This document shows, piece by piece, positions 43,534-53,370 of a DNA stretch of 64,000 bases; position 1 is the first letter of the stretch, and each line of letters starts with the position of its first letter. Source of the stretch: JBQTGK01 sp052400665 (GTDB lineage Bacteria; Bacteroidota; Bacteroidia; Bacteroidales; Marinifilaceae). The translations under genes and the position numbers were made by a program. The stretch is taken from the NCBI GenBank assembly GCA_052400665.1, contig JBQTGK010000004.1; one strand, 5' to 3'. The notes beneath the pieces are model-generated. The model was not told where the DNA came from, did not search any database, and saw nothing but the letters and a program-made list of their open reading frames with translations.

Positions 43534-45795
43534 ATGCTAAAATCACTTTGTTTTTTCTTCGTGTTGCTTTCGTTTACACTTTCTGCTCAAAAGCAAATAG
43601 TTCCTTTCGATCATGTTTTAACAAATAATGAATTGGTGGAATTGTTGGATGTTGATGCTGATAGTGGATTGAAAAAGATACAAGCTGCATACCACGCAGG
43701 GAAAGAAGAAAAAGCATTACGAATGCTAACGGAATATTTTAAGAACAAATTATCGGATCGTTACTTTTTTAGTTGGAAAGATTTTGGTCAGAGATTTGAG
43801 ATGTACAATAAAATGTACTCGGGTAGAAAAGAGTATCATAAATATAAAGCAAAGCAACATCTTGACTTGTATTCTGCATGGACAAATTGGAAAATACCTT
43901 TTACCAATTTAAAAGGGGAAGAGGTTAGCTCATATCCATACAGACATTTAACCAGACAGCACAAAGCTGGAGATATTGCTCTGCTTTTTTATTTTACAGA
44001 AGATACTGATTACCTGCATTACATTCCAAAACAAGCTGAATCCTTAAACGAAGCTTTTAACAAAGGAGAGGTAGAAACAATTGCGGATGGAAACGGTGCT
44101 TACGAAGCATACAGAGCAGGAAACAGAATGTACAATTGGTTATTTGTTCACCAATGTTTATTGGCTTCAGATCAATATACATGGCAAGAACAATTGGTCA
44201 TGATTAAAACATTTTTGCACACCGGAGCAAAATTATATCATCACAACCCAAAATACAATGAGGGGAACCATCAAACAAGAGGCATGAGTGCTTTGGGTAT
44301 GTTGGGAATTTTATTCAAAGAAATTAAAGGTGCAGATCAGTGGTGGACCCGAGCTACTAACCGATTGGAAGAACATCTTGAAAAAGAAGTTTATAAAGAT
44401 GGTTTTCAATTTGAAAGATCTGTTCACTATCATGTTGATGATATCGATAATTACTTTTATCCATATCAGTTAGCAAAAATGAATGGCGTAAGCCTAAACC
44501 CAATCTGGGATCAAAGATTAAAAGGCATGTTTGATGCAATGTTACAATTAGCAATGCCGAACAAGAATTTGCCTGTACTACAGGATGATACAAATGATCC
44601 ATGGGCGGAAGTTAATAAAGTTGAAGATATTATGGCTTTAGGGTCAGCCTTGTTTGGAGATAAAAAAATAAAATATTTTGCAGGTAAAAAACTACCATCA
44701 AAGTATTATTGGTTGTTAAGTACGGAACAAGTAGAAAAGTACAAAGCTGCGAAAGCAAGCAAGCCAAAGATGAGTAGTACAGATTTGCCACATACAGGTT
44801 ATTACGTGATGCGTAATGGCTGGAAAGAAGAGAATCAGTATATGGTAATAAGTGCAGGATTAACAGAAGAAAAACCAGATCATCAACATGGGGATATGTT
44901 GGGAATACAAGCCTTTGCTTATGGGAATATGGTTTTGCCAAATTATCAGGTAAGGTATTATTTGAATGATTTAGAAGAATTTAAAAATTCATGGACGAAA
45001 AATGTTGGTTTAGTTGATTCGGTTCTTCATGGTAGAGAATGGAAAGGCAATAAAGGTGGTAGTGGATTTGGAAAATGGGGAAAATTACCAACTCCTAAGC
45101 TTATCAATTGGACAACAACAGATGAAATCGATATTTTCATAGGTTCACACGATGGTTACAAAGACTTAAATGTAGATACCTACAGACAGGTGTTTTTTAT
45201 TAAAGATGGTTTCTGGATTGTTAGAGATCATTACAAGTCTAAGGACGAGAAGCATACTTATCAGCAAGTTTGGCAAGGACATTACGATGCTGAAAATGAT
45301 ATTCATGTGAGGTCGGTGTTTCCAAATGGTGCTGGTTTGGAAATTATACAGTTGGGGAACCGACCTGATTTTATAAGAAGAAAATCCTCAAGGGGTAAAG
45401 GAAGAACCATTTTTGAAGTGGAAAATGCAAAGAATACAACCTTTACCAGTTTATTGTATCCATTTAAGGATTTTGAGAACAGAATACATGCAAGCTCACA
45501 ATATGAGGATTTGAAATTGGCAGGCTGGAATATGATCAGTAAGGAAGACAATCAGGTAATAGAGTCTAACTCTTCTATGGGCGTAAGTAAAAAAGGAATA
45601 ACATTACTATTTGATTGTTCTCAATTAAAAATAAAGAATGCGGAAATTTTAATGAGTAATTCATCAGATTTATTGATTAAGAAAAAAGGTGAAGAATGGG
45701 AGATTGCTAATTGTGGGATTTTAGAATTAAAACTAACACTTGGTGGTCACGTTGTAGACTTGAAACCTGGTAAATCTGTTCAAATAGAATTATAA
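43534..45795 (+). CDS. heparinase II/III-like polysaccharide lyase (alginate lyase candidate)
   Basis: 753 residues, signal peptide 'CFFFVLLSFTLSAQ', so periplasmic and not a lipoprotein. An N-terminal (alpha/alpha) toroid (about 60-400) holds 'KYNEGNHQTRGMSALGMLGI' with the Asn-His pair and 'KDGFQFERSVHYHVDDIDNY' with a likely catalytic Tyr/His. A beta-sandwich heparinase II/III domain follows ('KPDHQHGDMLGIQAFAYGN', 'DGFWIVRDHYKSKDEKHTYQ'). It differs clearly from the PL17 next to it and is closer in look to the PL38/PL39-type lyases. Alginate or oligo-alginate is the inferred substrate. 20 nt before the PL17 gene. Confidence 0.75.
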   Translation: MLKSLCFFFVLLSFTLSAQKQIVPFDHVLTNNELVELLDVDADSGLKKIQAAYHAGKEEKALRMLTEYFKNKLSDRYFFSWKDFGQRFEMYNKMYSGRKEYHKYKAKQHLDLYSAWTNWKIPFTNLKGEEVSSYPYRHLTRQHKAGDIALLFYFTEDTDYLHYIPKQAESLNEAFNKGEVETIADGNGAYEAYRAGNRMYNWLFVHQCLLASDQYTWQEQLVMIKTFLHTGAKLYHHNPKYNEGNHQTRGMSALGMLGILFKEIKGADQWWTRATNRLEEHLEKEVYKDGFQFERSVHYHVDDIDNYFYPYQLAKMNGVSLNPIWDQRLKGMFDAMLQLAMPNKNLPVLQDDTNDPWAEVNKVEDIMALGSALFGDKKIKYFAGKKLPSKYYWLLSTEQVEKYKAAKASKPKMSSTDLPHTGYYVMRNGWKEENQYMVISAGLTEEKPDHQHGDMLGIQAFAYGNMVLPNYQVRYYLNDLEEFKNSWTKNVGLVDSVLHGREWKGNKGGSGFGKWGKLPTPKLINWTTTDEIDIFIGSHDGYKDLNVDTYRQVFFIKDGFWIVRDHYKSKDEKHTYQQVWQGHYDAENDIHVRSVFPNGAGLEIIQLGNRPDFIRRKSSRGKGRTIFEVENAKNTTFTSLLYPFKDFENRIHASSQYEDLKLAGWNMISKEDNQVIESNSSMGVSKKGITLLFDCSQLKIKNAEILMSNSSDLLIKKKGEEWEIANCGILELKLTLGGHVVDLKPGKSVQIEL

Positions 45796-45815
45796 GAAAA
45801 AAAATATACTAGACT

Positions 45816-48068
45816 ATGAGTAAATTGAAAATATATATTCTATTAGTAGTGTTTGTTGCGACAAGCAGTTGTGCTATTTCTCAATCTCACCCTAAGTTGA
45901 TTTTGACAAAAAAAGGTGTTAACGAAATAAGAGCACAATTGGATAAATTGCCTATGTTAAAATCATCATTTCAACAAGCGGTCGACTTGGTAGATGCTGA
46001 AATAAAAAATGGAATAGAGGTTCCTGTGCCTAAAGATATGGCTGGTGGTTATACTCATAATCGTCATAAAAAAAACTATTTGGTGATGCAAAAGGCTGGG
46101 GTTTTGTTTCAAATTACCCAGAATGAAGAATATGCGATTTATGTTCGCGATATGCTAATGGAATATGCTAAGATGTATCCAACATTGGGTTTACATCCTG
46201 CAAATAGATCCTATGCACCAGGAAAAATCTTTTGGCAAAACTTGAATGATGCTAATTGGTTGGTTTATACTAGTCAGGCTTACGATTGTGTTTACGATTG
46301 GTTGTCTGCTAATGAGAGAAGAAAATTAGAGAAGGATCTTTTCCGTCCCTTTGCTGATCATTTGTCGGTTGATTCACCTCAATTCTATAATCGAGTGCAT
46401 AATCATAGCACCTGGGGAAATGCCGCAGTTGGAATGATTGGTTTTGTGATGAATGATAAAGAACTCATTGATCGTGCTTTTTATGGTTTAAAATCTGATA
46501 ATATAAAAGCTGACCAGAAAGATAATGATGGTGGATTAATTAAGATGCAAAATAACGGTAAGGCAGGTTTCTTTGCCCAATTGGATTTTTTGTTTTCACC
46601 TGATGGATATTATACCGAAGGACCATACTATCAGCGTTACGCAATGTATCCTTTCGTAATGTTTGCAGAGGCTATAGAGAATTGTAAGCCAGAAGTGAAA
46701 ATTTTTGAATACCGTGATGGTCTGTTAGTGAAAGCGATTCAGACTTTATTGAATCTTACAGATGTAAATGGCCTGTTTTTTCCGATTAATGATGCATTAA
46801 AAGGAATGTCTTATTTATCAAGAGAATTGGTGTCATCGGTAGACATTATCTATTATTTTGGGGGGGAGGATGCCGGATTATTGTCGGTGGCAGAGCAACA
46901 AGGTCAGGTAATGCTTGATGATAGTGGATTAGCTGTTGCTAAAGCAATTCAAAGCGGGAAACAAAAAGCTTATCAAAAAAAATCGGCTAATTATAAAGAT
47001 GGTGCTGATGGTGAGCAAGGTGCTTTAGGTATTTTACGAGCTGGAGAGGGTGTCAATGAACTTTGCCTTGTTATGAAAAATACATCTCAAGGAATGGGAC
47101 ATGGTCATTTCGATAAATTATCTTTTTCTCTTTACGATGATAAAGGGGAGGTTCTACCTGATTATGGTGCAGCTCGATATGTAAATATTGAACAGAAATT
47201 TGGAGGAGGATATCTTCACGAAAATAAAACATGGGCAAAACAAACAGTTGCTCATAATACAGTGGTTGTAAATGGTATTTCTCATTTTGGAGGGAAAACA
47301 GATGTTGGTAATCAATTTCATTCAGAACCATACTTTTTTGATGCAGATCAGGAGAATTTCCAAATCATCAGTGCTAAAGAAAATAATGCATATCAAGGTG
47401 TGAAAATGCACAGAACCTTAGCTCTGATTTCTGATTCGAGATTTGAAAAGCCAGTCTTGTTAGATGTTTTTTGTGTGAATTCAGATTCAACGCAACAATA
47501 TGAATTACCATATCATTTTAAAGGTCAGTTGCTTTCTACCAACTATGAATATAAGCGTCCTGAAATATCTAAAAAAATGGGAGAATCTAACGGATATCAA
47601 CATTTGAGATTAGAAGCAGAAGGACAGGCAAAGAATGATAACGCAAAAATAAGCTGGCTTGCAAACAATCGATTTTATTCTATAACAAGCTATGTGAGCC
47701 CTGATGATAATTTGCAATTAGTTCGTATAGGAGCTAATGATCCTAATTTTAATCTTCGACAAGAGCCAGCCTTTATTATTAAAAAGAAGCCTCAGAAAAA
47801 TGCAGCTTTTGTATCTGTAGTTGAAGTTCATGGAAAATACGATAGAGTAACAGAATTTGCAGATAATGCTTTTAGTAGCATTTCAAAAGTGGAGCTTCTG
47901 TTTAACACAGATAAGTATACAGCAGTTTCGTTTCAAGATAAAAAAGATAATAAATGGACTTTGATTCTAGCGAATATGGATTCAGATAAGGATTCAAAAC
48001 ATCAGCTCGAAATAAGTGGAATGAACTATAAGTGGACGGGAGCGTTTCATTTTGTTCGAGCTAAATAG
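45816..48068 (+). CDS. PL17 exo-oligoalginate lyase lipoprotein
   Basis: Exo-lyase of 750 residues that releases unsaturated monouronate from alginate oligosaccharides. Lipoprotein ('VATSSC'). The toroid domain (about 25-380) has 'YNRVHNHSTWGNAAVGM' with catalytic Asn 196-His 197 and 'SPDGYYTEGPYYQRYAMYPF' with the Tyr 265/266 acid region, as in Alg17c-type enzymes. The heparinase II/III beta domain has 'MGHGHFDKLSFSLYDDKGE' with a Zn-type His and 'VAHNTVVVNGISHFGG'. Length and order match the family. It feeds KdgF, which lies two genes downstream. Confidence 0.92.
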   Translation: MSKLKIYILLVVFVATSSCAISQSHPKLILTKKGVNEIRAQLDKLPMLKSSFQQAVDLVDAEIKNGIEVPVPKDMAGGYTHNRHKKNYLVMQKAGVLFQITQNEEYAIYVRDMLMEYAKMYPTLGLHPANRSYAPGKIFWQNLNDANWLVYTSQAYDCVYDWLSANERRKLEKDLFRPFADHLSVDSPQFYNRVHNHSTWGNAAVGMIGFVMNDKELIDRAFYGLKSDNIKADQKDNDGGLIKMQNNGKAGFFAQLDFLFSPDGYYTEGPYYQRYAMYPFVMFAEAIENCKPEVKIFEYRDGLLVKAIQTLLNLTDVNGLFFPINDALKGMSYLSRELVSSVDIIYYFGGEDAGLLSVAEQQGQVMLDDSGLAVAKAIQSGKQKAYQKKSANYKDGADGEQGALGILRAGEGVNELCLVMKNTSQGMGHGHFDKLSFSLYDDKGEVLPDYGAARYVNIEQKFGGGYLHENKTWAKQTVAHNTVVVNGISHFGGKTDVGNQFHSEPYFFDADQENFQIISAKENNAYQGVKMHRTLALISDSRFEKPVLLDVFCVNSDSTQQYELPYHFKGQLLSTNYEYKRPEISKKMGESNGYQHLRLEAEGQAKNDNAKISWLANNRFYSITSYVSPDDNLQLVRIGANDPNFNLRQEPAFIIKKKPQKNAAFVSVVEVHGKYDRVTEFADNAFSSISKVELLFNTDKYTAVSFQDKKDNKWTLILANMDSDKDSKHQLEISGMNYKWTGAFHFVRAK

Positions 48069-48108
48069 GAAAGACAGAAAAGAAATTTAAATATATAAAA
48101 GGAAAAAA

Positions 48109-50421
48109 ATGAAATTGTTTAAAACTCTCACAGTAATACTATTTACTTGTCTTATTTTAACATCTTGTGAAAATAAGACGGAAAAGCTTGTGAAAAATAT
48201 GGCTGAGTTGAAGTCGGCTATTGATAATGCTCAAGCAGGAGATATTATTGTAATGTCGAATGGTATCTGGAAAGATGCTAATATTGATTTTAAGGCTATC
48301 GGTTCAGCTGATAAGCCTATTGTTTTAAAAGCAGAAACTCCTGGGCAAGTTTTTATTGAAGGACAATCATTTTTAAAAATTGCGGGTCATTTTCTTGAGG
48401 TTCACGATTTATACTTCCGAAATGGTTATACACCTATTAATGCTGTTATTCAGTTTAAAAGTGACAAAAAGAATGCAGCCTACGATTGTAAGGTAGTTGG
48501 TTGTGTTATTGAGAATTTTACGCAATTGGACAGAACCAAAAAAGATCATTGGGTTGAATTTTGGGGTCAACGCAACCAGTTATTGTCATGTTATATTGCT
48601 GGAAAATCTAATAATGGACCAACGGTTAGAGGTCAATTAAAAGGAAATCAACATGCGAATGGTCATCATTTAATAGCTAATAATTATTTCGGTCCACGTC
48701 CTCGAAGAGGGGGGCCAAGAGGTGAAACTATGCAATTAGGAGATAGCTATACATCTATGGTTCCTGCATTTTTTGAAGTGCGAGATAATTTTTTAGATCA
48801 TTGTAATGGTGAGGTAGAGGTTATTTCCAGTAAATCGAATTACAATAAATTTAGTAATAATGTATTTTATAAGTGTGAAGGATCATTAGTGTTAAGACAT
48901 GGTAATTATGCCACTATTGATTCCAACTGGTTTATTGGCGATGATGATTCAGATAATATTGGAGGTGTAAGGGTTATTAATACTGGTCATTGGATTACAA
49001 ACAATTATTTCTACAACCTAAAAGGGAACGAGTTTCGAAGTGCTATTGCAGTAATGAATGGAATTCCAAAGTCACCATTAAACCGATATAATCAGGTTAC
49101 TGATGTAGTAATTGCTCACAATAGTTGGGTTGACTGCATTAGTCCTCTGCAGTTTAGTGTAGGTTCTAATGTAAATAAGAGTGATGTTTTACCAAAGTCT
49201 GAGATTCGATCGGCACTTCCTATTCGCACAGCAGTAGCCAATAATCTTATTTATAACAGCGAAACTGTAAGTGCACCTATTGTAAAGTATTATGACACTC
49301 CAGGAGATATTGATTTTGAGTGTAATTATGTGAGTGGAGTTAATGGAGTTGAGAACTTTGTGGGGTTTGAGAATTCAGAAATGACTGTTGTTAATGGTCA
49401 ATCGGCGGTTCCTTTTGTTGAGCTTGCGGATCCGAATGCTAAGTTGTTTGATGGATTTGATTTTGTTACGATAAAGAACGATATATTTTCGAATCATCGT
49501 GATGTAAATCATGCTGGAGCAATTTGTGCAGTTAAGAATACAAAATTCAATGTTCTAAATGTAGATAAATATGGACCATCTTGGTTTAAAGTTTCGAAGA
49601 AAAATGCAAATGCAAAACGTGTTTCCATAAAATCGCATGATGAATTATATGCATCGCTTGAAAATGCAAATAATGGTGATACAATTGTTGTTGATGCAGA
49701 TGTATTAAACTTGGATAAAACCATTAAAATTGAAAAAAGTATAATTCTTACTTCAACTAATAAAGATAAAAAAGCAAGATTAAAGTTTACGTCTGCAGAT
49801 TATAGTACAGCTTTCGAATTAGGAGCTGGTGTGGATATCAATTTACAACATTTAATTGTGGAAGGTTCAAAAAATACAAATTGTTTTGAACCAAATAAGG
49901 ATGATATGTCAATTGCGGCAAACGTATTTGTTGATGACTGCACTTTAAGTGATTTTCATTCAATCTATAGATCTAAAAAAGGTTCGTTCGCAGATACATT
50001 GAAAGTGGTTAATTCAGTAATGAAAAATTTGGTTAATGGCTTTGTTTTAGATTCTGAAACGGATGATAAAGGAGACTACAATGCAGAATTTTTACTACTT
50101 GAGAATAATCAGATCTGTGATGTTGAAAAAGTATTTGTTGACTATCACAGAGGTGGATACGATGAATCTACAATTGGTGGAAATTTTGTGTTCAATAATA
50201 ATACAGTTGAGCGAGCAGGTAAAGTTGGTTCTAAGGAAGTTTTACTGAAAACGCATGGTATTGTTAATGTAGAACTTCTGAATAACAAGTTTAGTTCTAT
50301 TAAATCGGGATTCGTTGCTAGGTTGTGGGGCGAGAAAAATAATCTAGAAAGTGGAAATACAGTTAAAGGAAAGTCAAAAATCGTAACCGATGAATTTGTG
50401 ACTCAAAAATTACTGTATTAA
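48109..50421 (+). CDS. PL6 alginate lyase lipoprotein with two beta-helix domains
   Basis: 770-residue lyase. Lipobox 'LILTSC' (Cys 20). The N-terminal parallel beta-helix (about 30-410) carries the catalytic pair Lys 242 ('GEVEVISSKSNYNKFSNN') and Arg 263 ('SLVLRHGNYATIDSNWF'), 21 residues apart as in AlyGC, and Ca-binding acids in 'NGEVEV'. A second beta-helix domain (about 500-770, 'ANNGDTIVVDADVLNL' onward) lacks the catalytic residues, again like the two-domain AlyGC type. The activity is probably on guluronate- or MG-containing alginate. 41 nt after PL17, 77 nt before KdgF. Confidence 0.92.
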   Translation: MKLFKTLTVILFTCLILTSCENKTEKLVKNMAELKSAIDNAQAGDIIVMSNGIWKDANIDFKAIGSADKPIVLKAETPGQVFIEGQSFLKIAGHFLEVHDLYFRNGYTPINAVIQFKSDKKNAAYDCKVVGCVIENFTQLDRTKKDHWVEFWGQRNQLLSCYIAGKSNNGPTVRGQLKGNQHANGHHLIANNYFGPRPRRGGPRGETMQLGDSYTSMVPAFFEVRDNFLDHCNGEVEVISSKSNYNKFSNNVFYKCEGSLVLRHGNYATIDSNWFIGDDDSDNIGGVRVINTGHWITNNYFYNLKGNEFRSAIAVMNGIPKSPLNRYNQVTDVVIAHNSWVDCISPLQFSVGSNVNKSDVLPKSEIRSALPIRTAVANNLIYNSETVSAPIVKYYDTPGDIDFECNYVSGVNGVENFVGFENSEMTVVNGQSAVPFVELADPNAKLFDGFDFVTIKNDIFSNHRDVNHAGAICAVKNTKFNVLNVDKYGPSWFKVSKKNANAKRVSIKSHDELYASLENANNGDTIVVDADVLNLDKTIKIEKSIILTSTNKDKKARLKFTSADYSTAFELGAGVDINLQHLIVEGSKNTNCFEPNKDDMSIAANVFVDDCTLSDFHSIYRSKKGSFADTLKVVNSVMKNLVNGFVLDSETDDKGDYNAEFLLLENNQICDVEKVFVDYHRGGYDESTIGGNFVFNNNTVERAGKVGSKEVLLKTHGIVNVELLNNKFSSIKSGFVARLWGEKNNLESGNTVKGKSKIVTDEFVTQKLLY

Positions 50422-50497
50422 CACTTGAATTAATAATAAAATTGGGATAGAGGATTAACCTCTAAAAATTGAAATATTTACTAAAAAATAGCTAATC

Positions 50498-50872
50498 ATG
50501 GGAAATCAAAGTGAAAGACCAAAATTTTATACTTCTAAAGAAATGAAATGGGAAGATCTTGGAGGTGGAGTTCAACGTCAGTTTTTAGGCTACGATAATC
50601 AGATTATGATGGTGAAAGTGAAGTTTGAAAAAGGTGCAGTCGGATCTACACATGATCATTTTCATACACAGTCTACGTATTGTGCTGAAGGCAAATTTGA
50701 GTTTACAATTGGCGACGATGTTAAGATAGTTGAAGCCGGTGATGGTGTTTATATCAAACCAAATTTACCTCATGGTGCCGTTTGTCTGGAAGCAGGTATT
50801 TTAATTGATGTTTTTAGTCCAGTTCGTGAGGACTTTTTGGATGGAAGTGCTGTTTCGTATTTTGGAAAGTAA
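50498..50872 (+). CDS. kdgF: KdgF-like cupin, unsaturated uronate linearisation
   Basis: 124-residue single cupin. KdgF converts the unsaturated monouronate from lyases to the linear keto sugar DEH. Metal ligands are seen in 'GSTHDHFHTQSTYC' (His 52, His 54, with Gln 58) and 'PNLPHGAVCLEAG' (His 92). The C-terminal 'IDVFSPVREDFLDG' carries the Asp and Arg typical of KdgF. No signal peptide, so cytoplasmic or periplasmic without export signal; cytoplasmic is more likely. It lies between the lyases and the uronate transporter. Confidence 0.9.
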   Translation: MGNQSERPKFYTSKEMKWEDLGGGVQRQFLGYDNQIMMVKVKFEKGAVGSTHDHFHTQSTYCAEGKFEFTIGDDVKIVEAGDGVYIKPNLPHGAVCLEAGILIDVFSPVREDFLDGSAVSYFGK

Positions 50873-50907
50873 GCTAAAATCTTAACTAATAATTAAATAA
50901 ATTTCTT

Positions 50908-52371
50908 ATGAAAGTAAAAGGGTTAAGATGGTGGATTATCGGTTTGATAATGCTTATCACAATAATTAATTATTTAGATAGAGGAACCTTAAATTATATG
51001 TGGGTTGCTAATATCGAATATGATCTTGTTGACCAAATTGATAGTGAACAAAGACAGAATCAGGCTCAATTTAATGAGCAAGATAACACTTATCTTTTGG
51101 TAACAAAAAGAGGTGAAAAAATTGTTCAAAGAGCTGATTATGTCAACTTTAAAAAGAACGGTCAGGTTGTAGTGAACCGTCAAGGTATGGCTTATGAACT
51201 TGGCATTGTTGAAGAAGGGGCAACACCTGAAGAGGCATCAAAACAGGCTAAAAATCAGCTAGGTATAATAACTATCTTTTTTATGATAGCTTATGGGCTT
51301 AGCCAAATGTTTTCAGGTAAATTATATGATAAAATTGGAACACGTCGAGGTTTTGTCGTTTCTGTCTTATTATGGGGATTTGCAGATGCTCTTACATCAT
51401 TATCTCAAGGTAAAGTAACCTTAACGGGATTTAGAATGATGCTTGGTTTGGGTGAGGCTGGACCTTGGCCAGGAGCTACAAAGAGTAATGCAGAATGGTT
51501 TCCTCAAAAAGAACGGGCATTTGCACAAGGACTTTTTGGCGCCGCCGCATCTATAGGTTCTATTCTAGCTCCAATTATTATTCTAATGCTTTATATATCT
51601 ATTGGTTGGAAAATGACTTTTGTGGTAGTTGGTGGTATGGGGTTACTTTGGTTAATTCCTTGGTTAATCATTAACAAAAAAGGGCCTAAAGAACATCCAT
51701 GGATTTCCGAAGAAGAAAGAGAATATATTTTGAGTGGTCAGCCAGAGGCGAAAGTTACAAATGAAGTAGGTAAAACTTTGGGACAGTTATTGTCTAATAA
51801 GAAAAACTACTCTGTTATTTTAGGTCGTTTCTTCCTTGATCCCATTTGGTGGATGTTTGTTACTTTCTTACCGATGTATCTGGTTGAACAATTTGGTTTG
51901 AATATTAAGGAGTTAGCCTTTTCTGCTTGGATACCTTATGTAGGAGCAATGATTGGATCCGTTGCAGGTGGTTGGTATTCTGGATATTTAATACGTAAAG
52001 GCGCAACTGTGAATAGAGCAAGAAAAACAGCTATGTTACTAGGTGGTGGAATTATTGTACCAGCAGTAATTGCTTCTGTATTAGTTCCCAATGCAGTACT
52101 AGCTGTTATTTTAATGGCATTTGTATTGGGTGGATTTCAGTTTATGATGACAAATATCCAAACTTTACCTAGTGATTTACATGGAGGAAAATCAGTAGGT
52201 TCATTAGCTGGATTAGGTGGTGCATCTGCCGTATTAGGAGTCATATTAGCAATTCTTTTTGCTGGTTACATTACAAGTTGGCCACTATTATTCGGATTGC
52301 TCGGAGCCTTAGTTCCATTGTCATTGGCTTCAATTTTCTTAACTGTAGGTAAGATTGAGCAAATTAAATAA
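50908..52371 (+). CDS. MFS uronate transporter with long TM1-TM2 insertion
   Basis: 487-residue inner-membrane permease of the anion:cation symporter type (ExuT-like), likely carrying the unsaturated uronate or DEH into the cytoplasm. TM1 'WWIIGLIMLITIINYLDRGT' has the family motif 'NYLDR'. Then about 70 hydrophilic residues (35-105) are inserted before TM2 'LGIITIFFMIAYGLSQMFSG'. The core then continues with 'GKLYDKIGTRRGF' and 'GLGEAGPWPGATKSNAEWFP'. Ordinary family members have only a short loop here. 35 nt after kdgF. Confidence 0.88.
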   Translation: MKVKGLRWWIIGLIMLITIINYLDRGTLNYMWVANIEYDLVDQIDSEQRQNQAQFNEQDNTYLLVTKRGEKIVQRADYVNFKKNGQVVVNRQGMAYELGIVEEGATPEEASKQAKNQLGIITIFFMIAYGLSQMFSGKLYDKIGTRRGFVVSVLLWGFADALTSLSQGKVTLTGFRMMLGLGEAGPWPGATKSNAEWFPQKERAFAQGLFGAAASIGSILAPIIILMLYISIGWKMTFVVVGGMGLLWLIPWLIINKKGPKEHPWISEEEREYILSGQPEAKVTNEVGKTLGQLLSNKKNYSVILGRFFLDPIWWMFVTFLPMYLVEQFGLNIKELAFSAWIPYVGAMIGSVAGGWYSGYLIRKGATVNRARKTAMLLGGGIIVPAVIASVLVPNAVLAVILMAFVLGGFQFMMTNIQTLPSDLHGGKSVGSLAGLGGASAVLGVILAILFAGYITSWPLLFGLLGALVPLSLASIFLTVGKIEQIK

Positions 52372-52414
52372 AGCTATTAATTATAAAATTAATATAACAT
52401 TTAATCAAATTATT

Positions 52415-53176
52415 ATGAAATCAGAGGGTAAAGTAGCCGTTATTACTGGAGCGACTGGAGGAATTGGTTTCCAAGTAGCCAAAAGATTAGGTAAAGATGG
52501 ATATACCGTAGTTTTAAACGGTATTGAAGATGAAGCGGGTGCTGAGAGAGTGAAGGAGCTTACTGCAGAGGGTATTACTGCTGAGTATTATAGCTTTGAT
52601 GTAACAAGTGATGAAGCTGTAAGTTCAAACATTAAGCAAATTGGTGAGAAGTATGGTAAAATAGATCTCCTTGTAAACAATGCGGGTGGATTAGGTGGAA
52701 GATCCAGATTTGAAGAGATGACCACCGAATTTTATCGATTCGTAATGGCTTTAAATCTTGATTCAGTCTTTTTTGCTTCAAGAGCAGCTATTCCTTTTCT
52801 TAAAAAAGGAAAAAATGCATCTATCATCAATTATACTTCAAATGCTGGATGGAATGCAGGTGGACCTGGTGCTGGTGTTTATGGAACATCAAAAGCGGGA
52901 GTTCATGCAATAACAAGAGCATTAGCAAAAGATTTGGCTGAATATGGAATTCGCGTAAATGCAGTCTCTCCGGGTACAATCGATACTCCTTTCCATGCTC
53001 AAATTAAAGCTACTAAGCCAGAGGTATTTGCATCATGGGCAAATAATATTATGCTGGGAAGAATCGGTAAGCCAGAAGAAGTAGCTTCTGTTGTATCTTT
53101 CTTAGCAAGCGATGATGCTTCTTTTATGACAGCTGAAACTGTTCAGATTGGTGGTGGTCAAGCAATAGGAATTTAA
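52415..53176 (+). CDS. SDR reductase, probable DEH reductase (copy 1)
   Basis: 253-residue short-chain dehydrogenase reducing DEH to 2-keto-3-deoxygluconate. Start chosen at the ATG 52415; a frame extending 60 nt upstream overlaps the transporter end and adds a non-SDR leader. Cofactor motif 'TGATGGIG' (11-18), 'NNAGG', and catalytic 'SNAGW...YGTSKAG' (Tyr and Lys near 153-157). 'SPGTIDTPFHAQI' is the usual product-binding segment. It is about 96% identical to the copy at 53371. The role comes from its place next to KdgF, the permease and KDG kinase; the family alone would read as 3-oxoacyl-ACP-reductase-like. Confidence 0.87.
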   Translation: MKSEGKVAVITGATGGIGFQVAKRLGKDGYTVVLNGIEDEAGAERVKELTAEGITAEYYSFDVTSDEAVSSNIKQIGEKYGKIDLLVNNAGGLGGRSRFEEMTTEFYRFVMALNLDSVFFASRAAIPFLKKGKNASIINYTSNAGWNAGGPGAGVYGTSKAGVHAITRALAKDLAEYGIRVNAVSPGTIDTPFHAQIKATKPEVFASWANNIMLGRIGKPEEVASVVSFLASDDASFMTAETVQIGGGQAIGI

Positions 53177-53208
53177 GAGGTGTAGTAATTATAAAATAGT
53201 TTTCATGT

Positions 53209-53222
53209 CTGGGACAACCAAT
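53209..53222. promoter_or_regulatory. weak GntR-type operator between the SDR copies
   Basis: CTGGGACAACCAAT matches 9 of the 12 fixed positions of ATTGGTNNACCAAT (all of the right half). It sits 33 nt after the first SDR stop, in the 194-nt gap before the second copy. Confidence 0.35.
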
Positions 53223-53370
53223 AAAAAAGGATGTCTCCAGATGTGATAAATTTCTTCTTTTTTATGGAGAAAAATCAATAAAAGGTCTGCAAATTACAAA
53301 GATTAAACACAAGGTTTTTTCTTAATTATGATACAGATTCTTTATCGTTAATTATAAAAAATCAATTATT

